Source: Actinoplanes regularis (GTDB lineage: Bacteria > Actinomycetota > Actinomycetes > Mycobacteriales > Micromonosporaceae). Taken from it: a DNA stretch of 64,000 bases. Every line of letters starts with the position of its first letter. Positions within the stretch are counted from its first letter, which is position 1. The stretch is from assembly GCF_900188005.1 (NCBI RefSeq), contig NZ_FZNR01000016.1:124001-188000 (forward strand). Direction: 5' to 3'. The notes beneath the pieces were generated by a model. The model had not been told where the DNA came from. It saw only the letters and a list, made by a program, of their open reading frames with translations, and ran no database searches. The translations under genes were made by a program, and so were the position numbers. Positions 55,184-63,531 of this stretch are shown here, in pieces.

Positions 55184-55876
55184 ATGCTGGTCGCCGTCAC
55201 CTCCGTCAAATCCGGCGGGGCCACCACCTTCGCCGCCGCGCTCACGGCCGCTTGGCCGGAAGAGTCCGCGCTGCTGATCGAGGCCGACCCGGCCGGCGGG
55301 GACCTTGGTGGCTGGCACGGCCTGCCCGACAACCCCGGTCTGGCTTCATTGGCCAACGCATGCCGCAGCGGGCACGTCGACCCTGCGGAGCACACCACCC
55401 GGCTGCCCTTCGGGATCGACGTCGTCCTGGCCGCTGCCGGACGGCCGCAGGCCAGCGCAGCGATCGGGCTGCTGGCGGACATTGAACCCGCGCGTTGGGC
55501 CAAAGAACGTCCGGCCGTACTCGATCTCGGCCGTCTGGAACCCGGCTCTCCGGCGCTGCCGTTGCTGGAGATTGCGGATGCGGTGCTCGTCGTAGCCGGC
55601 GGCGATGCTCTGTCGCTGCTGCGCCTATCGCTGGCCGAGATCCCCAGCGACCGGGCGCGCCTGGTCACCGTCGGCCCTCTCGGCTACTCCTACGAGGACC
55701 TCGCCAATACCGTCCACGTGCCGCTGATCGCGCAGATGCCGTGGGACCGGCACAGCGCCGAGATCATCGCGGGCAAGCGCCGGATCGGCCGGGCGTGGAA
55801 CCGCCTCGGCCTGCCCGCAACCGCGCGCTCCCTGGCCGCATCCCTTAACCGCAACGGCAACTCCCGTGTGAGGTGA
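55184..55876 (+). CDS. TadZ/CpaE-like ParA-type ATPase with altered P-loop, 230 aa
   Basis: A MinD/ParA-like fold: the start 'MLVAVTSVKSGGATTFAAAL' corresponds to the deviant Walker A, but the usual 'GKT' lysine is missing ('GGATT'). The Asp-containing 'LLIEADPAGGDLGGW' and 'DAVLVVAGGDALSLL' follow. TadZ-type proteins localise the pilus machine and many lack ATPase residues. The ATG is one base after the SAF stop. Confidence 0.78.
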   Translation: MLVAVTSVKSGGATTFAAALTAAWPEESALLIEADPAGGDLGGWHGLPDNPGLASLANACRSGHVDPAEHTTRLPFGIDVVLAAAGRPQASAAIGLLADIEPARWAKERPAVLDLGRLEPGSPALPLLEIADAVLVVAGGDALSLLRLSLAEIPSDRARLVTVGPLGYSYEDLANTVHVPLIAQMPWDRHSAEIIAGKRRIGRAWNRLGLPATARSLAASLNRNGNSRVR

Positions 55877-55882
55877 GCACCG

Positions 55883-57199
55883 ATGACCAGCCCTCAATCT
55901 GAGGCCGATTTCGTCGCCGAACTGCGCGCCCAAGTGAATCAGGCGCTGGGCGCCCACGCCGGAGGCGGTCTGCTGCCCGCGACCGAACGGCGCGTCCTCG
56001 CCGAGCGATACACAGCCGAAGCCCTTGACGCCCTGGCCCGGCAGGCCCTCGACGCGGGGCATGCCCCGCTGTCCGCCGAGGCCGAAGCCCGGGTGGCCCG
56101 AGCGGTCATCGATCACATCGTTGGTGCGGGCGGCCTGCAACAGCTGCTGAGCAATTCCGAGATCGAAAACATCCACGCCAACGGCGCCGACGAGGTCTTC
56201 ATCCGCTACGTCGGCGGCAAGACGGAGGTCGGCCCACCGATCGCCGAATCCGATGAGGCCATGATCGAGATGATCCGGGCGCTAGCCGCCGAGGCGGCGC
56301 TGGGTGACGACCTGTCCGGCCGAGGCGAGGAACGGACCTTCGACCGCACCAACCCGGTACTCGACATGCGGCTACGTGACGGGGAAAGGCTGTGCGCGAC
56401 GATGTCGGTGTCGAGCCGACCGGCGCTGGCGATCCGCCGTCCCACGATGTTCAACGCCGACCTCGACGACCTGATGCACAGGGACATGCTCGACGAGCCG
56501 CTGTGCCGGATCATCCAGGCCGCGATGCGCGCCAAGCTCAACATCATCTTCGCGGGCGGCACCAACACCGGCAAGACGACCTTCGCCAGGGCAGCCGCCC
56601 GCGCCATTCCCGCGCATGAGCGGCTGGTCACCATCGAGGATCAGTACGAACTGGAGCTCAAAGACCCGGTATCGCACCCGAACGTCGTGATGTTCCAGGC
56701 ACGGCGACCGAATCTGGAAGGCGTCGGTGCCGTCCCGATGACGGCGCTGGTGCACACCGCGCTGCGACTCGACCCGGATCGGGTGATCGTCGGTGAGACC
56801 CGCGGCGACGAAGTGATCGACCTGCTCAAAGCCATGAGTCAGGGCAACGACGGCTCCTTCGCCACCATCCACGCGTCCTCCAGCTCGCAGGTGTTCACGC
56901 GAATGAAGCTGTACGCCAAGCAGTCGCCCGAGAAGCTGGACTTCGATGCGAGCGCGATGCTGATCGCCGAAGCGCTGGATCTGGTCGTGCACCTGGACTG
57001 GACACCAAAGAAGACCCGGGTCGTGTCCAGCGTTCGCGAGGTCGTCGGCTTCGACGACGGCGACGTGCTCTCCAACGAGGTGTGGCGGCCCGGCCATGAA
57101 CGGCGAGCAGTGGCGAACACACCGATGCGCACCGAAACCCTGGATCGTCTGGAAGCCACCGGGCTCGACCCGCACATCATCGACCGGATCGGGTGGTAA
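55883..57199 (+). CDS. tadA: TadA/CpaF secretion ATPase, 438 aa
   Basis: Hexameric type II/IV secretion ATPase that powers pilus assembly. Walker A is 'GGTNTGKTTF' (residues 225-234), the Asp box is 'TIEDQYELEL', Walker B 'DRVIVGETRGDEVIDLL' with Glu305, and the His box 'GNDGSFATIHASS'. Length fits the family. ATG 55883 has 'gtgaggtgagcaccg' upstream. The next gene overlaps its stop. Confidence 0.95.
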   Translation: MTSPQSEADFVAELRAQVNQALGAHAGGGLLPATERRVLAERYTAEALDALARQALDAGHAPLSAEAEARVARAVIDHIVGAGGLQQLLSNSEIENIHANGADEVFIRYVGGKTEVGPPIAESDEAMIEMIRALAAEAALGDDLSGRGEERTFDRTNPVLDMRLRDGERLCATMSVSSRPALAIRRPTMFNADLDDLMHRDMLDEPLCRIIQAAMRAKLNIIFAGGTNTGKTTFARAAARAIPAHERLVTIEDQYELELKDPVSHPNVVMFQARRPNLEGVGAVPMTALVHTALRLDPDRVIVGETRGDEVIDLLKAMSQGNDGSFATIHASSSSQVFTRMKLYAKQSPEKLDFDASAMLIAEALDLVVHLDWTPKKTRVVSSVREVVGFDDGDVLSNEVWRPGHERRAVANTPMRTETLDRLEATGLDPHIIDRIGW

Positions 57200-58026
57200 C
57201 GGTGACCGCGCTCTCCGCCCTGCTCGGAGCCGGAGTCGGCTTGGGCTTCTTGGCCATGTTCGCCGGACTTCGCCGACCGGCCGCCAGTGACCGGCGCCGT
57301 ACCTCCGGCATCCGGTTCACCCGTGAGCACCTCGTCCGCCTCGCCGTGGCCCTGGCCGTGGCCGCACTGGCGGGGCTGCTGACCCGCTGGCCGGTCGGTG
57401 CGATCCTCGCCGGGGTCGGCGCTTACGCGCTGCCGATCGCGCTCGGCACGAATAAGAAGGCGGCCCGCGACCTCGCGCGCACCGAGGCCGTGGCCGTGTG
57501 GACCGAGATGCTGCGTGACAACCTTTCCGGCGCGTCCGGACTCGAACAGTCCATCCTCGTCACCGCCCCGCACGCGCCGGCCGCTATCAAGACCGAGATC
57601 GACGACCTCGCCGCTGCCGTGCGCCTCGGCCACCGGCTGCCGATCGCGCTGGCAGAGCTACGTGCCCGATTGCACGACCGGACCGGTCGTCTGGTGGTGC
57701 GGGCGCTGATCCAAGCCTCTACCCGCCAGTCCCGGCAACTCGCTGAGCTGTTGTCCGAGCTGGCCAGCCGGGCACGCGCCCGCGCGACTCTGCGCCTGAA
57801 GATCGAACCCGGGCACGCGAAGATCCGCACAAACGCCCGAGTGATCACCGCTTTTACGGTCGTCATGGCGGTCGGGCTGATCGTGTTCAACCCCACCTTC
57901 CTGGTCCCGTACCGCAGCCTCGCCGGTCAGCTCACCCTGGTGGTCGTCGGTGCCATGTTCGCGATCGGGTTCTTGGGGATCGCCCGCCTCGCCCGCATCG
58001 GCGTGACTGAGGGAGCCCGGTCGTGA
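57193..58026 (+). CDS. tadB: TadB-like inner-membrane platform protein, 277 aa
   Basis: A type II secretion F-family protein. There are two N-terminal hydrophobic segments (to about residue 80), the cytosolic F domain ('WTEMLRDNLSGASGLEQSIL', 'ALAELRARLHDRTGRLVVRA') and two C-terminal TM helices. It forms the membrane platform with TadC for pilus assembly. GTG 57193 overlaps the TadA stop; GTG 57202 is a reasonable alternative. Confidence 0.9.
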   Translation: MVTVTALSALLGAGVGLGFLAMFAGLRRPAASDRRRTSGIRFTREHLVRLAVALAVAALAGLLTRWPVGAILAGVGAYALPIALGTNKKAARDLARTEAVAVWTEMLRDNLSGASGLEQSILVTAPHAPAAIKTEIDDLAAAVRLGHRLPIALAELRARLHDRTGRLVVRALIQASTRQSRQLAELLSELASRARARATLRLKIEPGHAKIRTNARVITAFTVVMAVGLIVFNPTFLVPYRSLAGQLTLVVVGAMFAIGFLGIARLARIGVTEGARS

Positions 58027-58931
58027 TCGCCGCAACCGTGCTGGGCGCGGGGGTCGGGCTCGGCCTGGCGATGCTCGCCGCGTATGCATTCCCGGCCCGA
58101 CCTACCCTGGCGCAGGCGTTCGCCGCGTTGCATCCCCGCACTACGGGGATGACCGTCTACGCGCGGCCGTTCATCGCTCCGGAGGACTCCCGGCAGTTGG
58201 CGCTGTTGGGACGTCCATTCGCACCGCTGCTGGAACGACTCGGTCTGCCCCGCGCCAAGGTCCGCGCCGACTTGGGGATCTGCGGCCGAGACCCCCGCCG
58301 GCACCTGGCCGAGCAGGCGGCGATGGCGCTACTGGGCTTCCTGCTGCCGCCAGCGTTCGTCGCTCTGGTAACCCTCGGCGGCACACCGATCGGATGGCAG
58401 CTCCCGGTGTGGGCCGCGCTGGTCCTCGGCGCGCTCGGCGCGTTCGTGCCGGACCTGGCCGTGGCATCCGAAGCCGTCAAACGCCGGGCCGAACTGAACG
58501 AGGCCGTCTCGGAAATGCTCGACCTGGTCGTGATCTCCCTCGCCGGTGGCGCGGGCGTGGAGCAGGCGCTGCGCGATGCCACGGACGAGGCTGACGGGTG
58601 GGCGCAAACCGCCCTGAGGCAGGCCGTCGAAGCAGCCCACCTGCGACGGGTGCCGCCGTGGCAAACCCTTGGTGCACTGGGTGAGACTGCGGGACTGACC
58701 GCCCTGGCGGAGCTGTCGGCAGCGCTGGCGATGGCGGGCAGCGAGGGAGCCCGGATCAAGTCGACCCTGTCCGCGCGGTCGTCGGCGCTGATGACCCACC
58801 AACTCGCCGAGGCCGAGGCCACCGCCGCGTCGGCCACCGAACGGATGGTGCTCCCTCTGGTCTGCCTGCTCGGCGGCTTCATGATCTTCCTGATCTTCCC
58901 CGCGTTCGCGACGATCCTCGGCGCGTTTTAG
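58023..58931 (+). CDS. tadC: TadC-like inner-membrane platform protein, 302 aa
   Basis: A second F-family protein: N-terminal TM, cytosolic helices, two central TM helices (about 100-148), an F domain ('LNEAVSEMLDLVVISLAGGA', 'EGARIKSTLSARSSALMTHQ') and a C-terminal TM ('LPLVCLLGGFMIFLIFPAF'). It pairs with TadB. GTG 58023 overlaps the TadB stop by GTGA. Confidence 0.9.
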   Translation: MIAATVLGAGVGLGLAMLAAYAFPARPTLAQAFAALHPRTTGMTVYARPFIAPEDSRQLALLGRPFAPLLERLGLPRAKVRADLGICGRDPRRHLAEQAAMALLGFLLPPAFVALVTLGGTPIGWQLPVWAALVLGALGAFVPDLAVASEAVKRRAELNEAVSEMLDLVVISLAGGAGVEQALRDATDEADGWAQTALRQAVEAAHLRRVPPWQTLGALGETAGLTALAELSAALAMAGSEGARIKSTLSARSSALMTHQLAEAEATAASATERMVLPLVCLLGGFMIFLIFPAFATILGAF

Positions 58932-58987
58932 AACCCTCTCCGGTTCGGAACCCACCGGGCCGGTCCACCTCACGGGAGGCATCCACC

Positions 58988-59182
58988 ATGTTGAACTACT
59001 TGGCCGCGTATGCCACGGCGTACGCACAGCAGATCCGGGAGCGATCCCGTCGGGAGCACGTCAACGGCGGCTATTCCACCGAGATGATCGCCGTGACAGC
59101 CTTCATCGTCGCGCTCGCCCTCGCGGCGCTGGCGATCCTCGGGCCGAAAGTCTTGGCGAAGATCAACGGCGTCACGCTGTGA
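58988..59182 (+). CDS. Flp-like pilin, 64 aa
   Basis: A short class IV prepilin: charged leader to residue about 27, then 'NGGYSTEMIAVTAFIVALAL'. Cleavage after the first Gly would leave Glu at +5, as prepilin peptidases require. One hydrophobic helix follows and a short tail. It is the likely pilus subunit. ATG 58988 has a fine ribosome-binding site (acgggaggcatccacc). Its stop overlaps the next start. Confidence 0.85.
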   Translation: MLNYLAAYATAYAQQIRERSRREHVNGGYSTEMIAVTAFIVALALAALAILGPKVLAKINGVTL

Positions 59183-59571
59183 CTTCTCGGGCGTCACGCC
59201 GCCAGCGCGACAGAGGGGCGGCCAGCGTCGAGCTGCTACTGGCCCTCCCTCTGCTCGGCCTGCTGCTGATGGCCGCCGTCCAGTTCGCGCTCTGGCAGCA
59301 CGCCAGCCACATGGCACAAGCCGCCGCTAACGAAGGCATGCAGATCGCACGGGCCTACAACAGCAGCGCCGCCGCCGGAAGGTCCGACACCGAGGCACTG
59401 CTGCGAGACCTCTCCGGCGGCGCATTGTCCGGAACAACGGTCAGCGCAAGCCGCAGCGCCACCGCCGCCACGATCACCATCACCGGCCACGCCCCGGCCG
59501 TCATCCCCGGTCTGACCTTTCCGATCCGGGTCACCGTCACCGCGCCGGTCGAGCGGATCCCGCCGAGCTAG
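59179..59571 (+). CDS. TadE-like pseudopilin, 130 aa
   Basis: The basic leader ends in 'DRGAASVELLLALPLLGLLL', a TadE prepilin cleavage site (G then A-A-S-V-E) and helix. A small extracytoplasmic domain follows with 'VSASRSATAATITITGHAP'. It is a minor pilin. GTG 59179 overlaps the pilin stop as GTGA. Confidence 0.88.
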   Translation: MTSRASRRQRDRGAASVELLLALPLLGLLLMAAVQFALWQHASHMAQAAANEGMQIARAYNSSAAAGRSDTEALLRDLSGGALSGTTVSASRSATAATITITGHAPAVIPGLTFPIRVTVTAPVERIPPS

Positions 59572-59624
59572 CACCAGTTCACGATTTCTGAGCCTGATCA
59601 GCTTGGAACCGAAGAGAGGTGGCC

Positions 59625-60065
59625 GTGAGAAGCGACTCCTGTTTGCTTCGTCGCCGGTACCCGGCCGGCGACCGTGGCTCGATCATCAGCGAATTCACTG
59701 TGTTCGTCGTGCCGTTCCTCATCCTCATGGCGATGTTCATCGTGTTCTGCGGCCGGGCCGCCTCCGTATCGATCGACGCCCACGCAGTCGCCGCCGCTGC
59801 CGCCCGCGCCGCCGCCGATGCACCGACGCCGGGAGCAGCACGCACGGCCGCGACCAGAGCCGCCGCTGCGATGGCCTCCGGCAGCCGGTTCACCTGCACC
59901 GCGACGACCGACACAGGCCAGTTCAGACGCGGCGGCTCCGTCACCGTCCGCGCAGCCTGCGTCCTGCCGATGGCGGAACTCGGGATTCCCAGCATCGGCG
60001 GGACCAAGACCGCCCACGCCACGGCGACCGAACCCATCGACATCTACCGAGCGATCAACCAATGA
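59625..60065 (+). CDS. second TadE-like pseudopilin, 146 aa
   Basis: The leader ends in 'GDRGSIISEFTVFVVPFLIL', with prepilin Gly followed by S-I-I-S-E. An Ala-rich region and a domain with two cysteines ('RFTCTATTD' and 'RAACVLPMAE') follow. GTG 59625 suits the ribosome-binding site 'gaagagagg'; GTG 59619 is in frame too. Confidence 0.85.
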   Translation: MRSDSCLLRRRYPAGDRGSIISEFTVFVVPFLILMAMFIVFCGRAASVSIDAHAVAAAAARAAADAPTPGAARTAATRAAAAMASGSRFTCTATTDTGQFRRGGSVTVRAACVLPMAELGIPSIGGTKTAHATATEPIDIYRAINQ

Positions 60066-60376
60066 CGGACGCAGACCCGCCCATTACGTCCGGCCCGGAC
60101 GGCATCGGGGCCGCCCTGGACGCGCCAGTGGGCCGGGTTCATCGTGGGCCTCGTCGCCCACGCCCACGACCCCACTGAGGAGGTGACCAATGCCGCGCGC
60201 TGCTAGCCAACGATCGCGAGGAAATGCGCTACGCCTGGGAGTTCGCCCGGGCGATGATGGCGACCCCGCCTTCAGCCACCATCCCGTCCATGATCTTGGC
60301 ATTCGTCGTCGCGACAGGGCTGGCCACCGCGTGGGCCATCTGGGCGGGGCCGGAGCTCAGCTCCTGGCTGCTCTAG
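60062..60376 (+). pseudogene. small Tad-locus membrane gene split by two apparent frameshifts
   Basis: ATG 60062 overlaps the TadE stop (ATGA) and encodes 'TDADPPITSGPDGIGAALDA'. From about 60125 the next frame gives 'QWAGFIVGLVAHAHDPTEEV', ending at a stop (60204-60206). From about 60195 the third frame gives 'LLANDREEMRYAWEFARAMM' and a TM helix up to the stop at 60374-60376. Removing one C near 60130 and restoring two bases in the gcgcgc run at about 60196 would yield one protein of about 105 residues with two TM helices. Alternatively these are two tiny genes, since 'gaggaggtgacca' precedes ATG 60190. Real mutation and sequencing error cannot be told apart here. Confidence 0.5.
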
Positions 60377-60468
60377 CCACCCGGCGGCGAGCGCTGACCG
60401 CGACGCCCGAAGCCCAAGCCAGCACCGGTGACACGGCCCATCTCTCCTCGTCAGCACCCACCACCCGC

Positions 60469-60879
60469 ATGCCGCACCGTCGTACCCACGCTGCCGACAG
60501 GGGCACGGTCACCGCGTTCACCGTCGTGTGGCTGGCCGCCGCGTTGGCCTTGTCCGGGCTCGTGCTGGACGCCGGACTCGCCGTGTCGACCAAGGTCAAC
60601 GCCAGGGCAGTCGCCAACGCTGCCGCCCGCGCCGGGGCACGCGAACTCGACCTGGCCGCTCTGCGGATCAGCGGCATCATCCGCATCGATCCGACCAAGG
60701 CCCGCACGGCGGCAGCGGGCTGGATCGCTCGTGCCGGACTACCCGGCACCGTAACGGTCACCGCAGACACGGTGACGGTCAGCGTGACCACCTCCCAGCC
60801 AACGCAACTGCTCGATCTGATCGGCATCCGCATCATCCCGGTCCACGCCACGGCGACCGCCACGGCGATCACTCCGTAA
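60469..60879 (+). CDS. Tad/TadG-like pilus assembly protein, 136 aa
   Basis: The short leader ends in 'ADRGTVTAFTVVWLAAALAL', a prepilin-like TM start found in the putative Flp pilus-assembly TadE/G family. 'GLVLDAGLAVSTKVNARAVA' with Ala-rich helices and a beta domain ('GTVTVTADTVTVSVTTSQP') follow. ATG 60469 is the only ordinary start after the preceding stop in this frame. No Shine-Dalgarno is seen, so coupling to the upstream gene may matter. Confidence 0.8.
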   Translation: MPHRRTHAADRGTVTAFTVVWLAAALALSGLVLDAGLAVSTKVNARAVANAAARAGARELDLAALRISGIIRIDPTKARTAAAGWIARAGLPGTVTVTADTVTVSVTTSQPTQLLDLIGIRIIPVHATATATAITP

Positions 60880-60897
60880 ACCTCGAAGGAGGCCCCG

Positions 60898-63531
60898 ATG
60901 CTGTCCTGGCTCGGCCGCGCGGCCATCCGCATCAGCGCAGGCAGCCTCCTGATCACGGCGGTCGCCGGAATCCCCGCCTGGCTCGCGATCGCTGTGGGCT
61001 GGCCGCTACCCCGTAGCGTCCCAAGCCAAGACAGCCTCACCGCTGCCCTCACCAGCGGAGTCACCGACCGCATGGTGGTCAACCTGCTGGCCATCGCGAT
61101 CTGGCTGGTCTGGGCAGCGTTCGCCCAGGCCGTCTACGCCGAGCTACGCGACACCATCCGAGGCGTGAAAGACCTGCACCTTCGCCCACACCGCAACCCC
61201 CTGCGGAACACGGCATCGATCCTGGTCAGCTCCATGCTGCTCGGCACCGTCCTCACCGCGACGGCAGCCGCCGCCAGCCCACACGCCGCCTCCGGAGCCG
61301 CCATCCCACCGCGGGTCCTGCCCACCGCCGCTCTGGCCACGGTCAGCGAAGGACCCGCCACCATCCACGTCGGTGACGAGACGTATGTGTATGTCGTCAA
61401 GCGCGCCGACAGCTTGTCCAAGATCTCCGCTGCCTGGCTGGGCGATGCCGATCGTTGGCCGGAGATCTGTCAGATGAACAAGCACCGGCACTTCTCCCAG
61501 GTCGGCGGCACACTGCGTGACTGCAACCTGATCTTTCCAGGCTGGGATCTCCGGTTGCCCGCCGACGCCAAACCGCCCGCCAGAGTCAAGCCCGCCCAGA
61601 CCCATCAACCAGCAGGCCCACCACCAGTCGCCCCCACCAAGACGGCGACCCCGCCAGGATCCAGCACACCATCACCGCCACAGGCAGCGAGCAGCGCACC
61701 CGCCACGTCGAACTCGACCGCCAGCGCCACGACCACTGCTCCGGCCACCTCGTCGAGAACGAATGCGACCGCTGCGGCCCCGGCCGCGTCGTCAGCCGAC
61801 AGCCCGGGACCGGCTGCGTCCAGCGACGAGCACGGCGTGCGACTCTCGCCGTCGAGCTGGGTCTCGTGGACGCTGGCCGCCGCGATCAGCGCCGCTGCGC
61901 TCCTGGTCTGGCAGCAGCGCCGCCGTCGGTTCACCGGGGAATCCGACGACGATCCCCCGACCGAGCTTCCGCCGCCGGTGGCCACCCTGCGCCGCGCGGT
62001 GGACCGCAGACCCGAACTGGCGCACCACGACAGCGAGTCGGAGCCGCCGGGGCTGCCCGAGCTCGCACCCCTGCCGCCAGGAGGAACCGGTCTGACCGGC
62101 GACGGCGCAACCGGGGCCGCCCGCGCCGCGCTCGTGGCCGTGCTCGCCTCCGGCGGCCCGCACCACCCCGACACCCGTGCCGAGGTCATCACCGACGCCA
62201 CCACCCTGGCGACCCTGCTCGGCCCCGATTTCGTCACCCTCGGCCCGTGGCCGCGCCTACATGTCACCGACAGCATCGACGACGCCCTCACCGCCGCCGA
62301 AGCCCGGTTGCTGCACCGCAGCCGCATCCTGGACGAACACACCCTCACCGATCTCGGCGAACTGCGTAAGACAGCGCCCGACGAGGAAGCTCTCCCGCCG
62401 GTCATGCTCATCGCCGAGACTCCGCCCGCCGGCGCCCGCATGCGCGCCAAGGTCGCTCTGGCGCTGGGCGAAGGACTGCACGTGTCCGCGCTGCTGCTCG
62501 GCGAATGGGCTCACGGCGCCACGGTCGAGGTCGCCCTCAACGGATACACCAAGCTCGTCGCCGGTCAGGCCATCGAGCCGGTGCCGCCCCGGCTGCCCGT
62601 TCTCGAGCCAGCTGCGGCGATTCAGGTCCTGACCACGCTGCGCGAGTCCCAGACCGGTGAGCCGCCCGCCATCACCTCACCGGCGCTCCCGGTCACCGTC
62701 GTGCCCTTGCACGCCAGCCGTACGGAGAACAAGCCGACCGACACGACGCCACCCACCGTTCTCGCCGCCGGACAAGCCTCCCCAGGAGGCCGGGCGAGGC
62801 TACGGGTCCTCGGCCAGCCCCGCATCGAAGACATCACCGCGGAAGGCCGGCCACTGCGAGCCAAGGCGCTCGAACTGGCGGTGTATCTCGCCGTCCATCC
62901 CGATGGAGCCGCCACCCGCGAAATCGGCGAATACCTCGAACCCGATGCGCGGGTCAGCCAGGCCGACCAGCGTGTGCACACCAACGCCTCGAACCTGCGC
63001 CACGTCCTCGGCCGCGCCGGCACCGCTGTGACCAAGAACGCCTACGTCATCAAGTCCGCCGGACGGTACCGGCTCGATCCCGCAACCGTGGACATCGACG
63101 TCTGGACCTTGCGGGACCTGATGCGCAAGGCCACTATCGCCACCGAGCCGCGCCGCCGCGAACTGCTCACCGCCGCCTGCGACCTGTGCGCCGCTCCGCT
63201 CGCCGAGGGCCAGGACTACGAGTGGATCCAGCCGCACCGCGAGACAGTGCGCCGCTGGAGCACCGAAGCCCACCTGATGCTCGCCGACGACCTGCTCGAC
63301 AGCGACCCGCAGGCCGCATCCGACCTACTCGACAGGGCAATCGGCCTGGACCGCTACAGCGAGGCCCTCTACGTCAAGGCGATGCACGCCCGCCATGCCC
63401 TGGCCGATGCCGCCGGGATCCGGACCCTGCTCCGCGCTGTCACCAAGGCCCTCGCCGACCTGGACGCCGAACCCCGCGAAGACACGATCGAACTGGCCAA
63501 CAAGCTGCGCACCAGCCTGGACAATAAATGA
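60898..63531 (+). CDS. LysM - membrane - BTAD regulator-like protein, 877 aa
   Basis: Up to three N-terminal TM helices (residues about 10-35, 60-80, 105-127), an extracytoplasmic LysM domain (about 162-215; 'VYVVKRADSLSKISAAWLGD') and a long Ala/Pro/Ser/Thr linker. A further TM helix (about 322-342) follows, then a large cytosolic part. The end has an OmpR-type winged helix ('ALELAVYLAVHPDGAATREI') and a bacterial transcriptional activator domain (about 745-870; 'LLTAACDLCAAPLAEGQDYE'). It could bind peptidoglycan outside and DNA or a partner inside. ATG 60898 follows 'cctcgaaggaggccccg'. Co-transcribed with the Tad genes. Confidence 0.88.
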   Translation: MLSWLGRAAIRISAGSLLITAVAGIPAWLAIAVGWPLPRSVPSQDSLTAALTSGVTDRMVVNLLAIAIWLVWAAFAQAVYAELRDTIRGVKDLHLRPHRNPLRNTASILVSSMLLGTVLTATAAAASPHAASGAAIPPRVLPTAALATVSEGPATIHVGDETYVYVVKRADSLSKISAAWLGDADRWPEICQMNKHRHFSQVGGTLRDCNLIFPGWDLRLPADAKPPARVKPAQTHQPAGPPPVAPTKTATPPGSSTPSPPQAASSAPATSNSTASATTTAPATSSRTNATAAAPAASSADSPGPAASSDEHGVRLSPSSWVSWTLAAAISAAALLVWQQRRRRFTGESDDDPPTELPPPVATLRRAVDRRPELAHHDSESEPPGLPELAPLPPGGTGLTGDGATGAARAALVAVLASGGPHHPDTRAEVITDATTLATLLGPDFVTLGPWPRLHVTDSIDDALTAAEARLLHRSRILDEHTLTDLGELRKTAPDEEALPPVMLIAETPPAGARMRAKVALALGEGLHVSALLLGEWAHGATVEVALNGYTKLVAGQAIEPVPPRLPVLEPAAAIQVLTTLRESQTGEPPAITSPALPVTVVPLHASRTENKPTDTTPPTVLAAGQASPGGRARLRVLGQPRIEDITAEGRPLRAKALELAVYLAVHPDGAATREIGEYLEPDARVSQADQRVHTNASNLRHVLGRAGTAVTKNAYVIKSAGRYRLDPATVDIDVWTLRDLMRKATIATEPRRRELLTAACDLCAAPLAEGQDYEWIQPHRETVRRWSTEAHLMLADDLLDSDPQAASDLLDRAIGLDRYSEALYVKAMHARHALADAAGIRTLLRAVTKALADLDAEPREDTIELANKLRTSLDNK

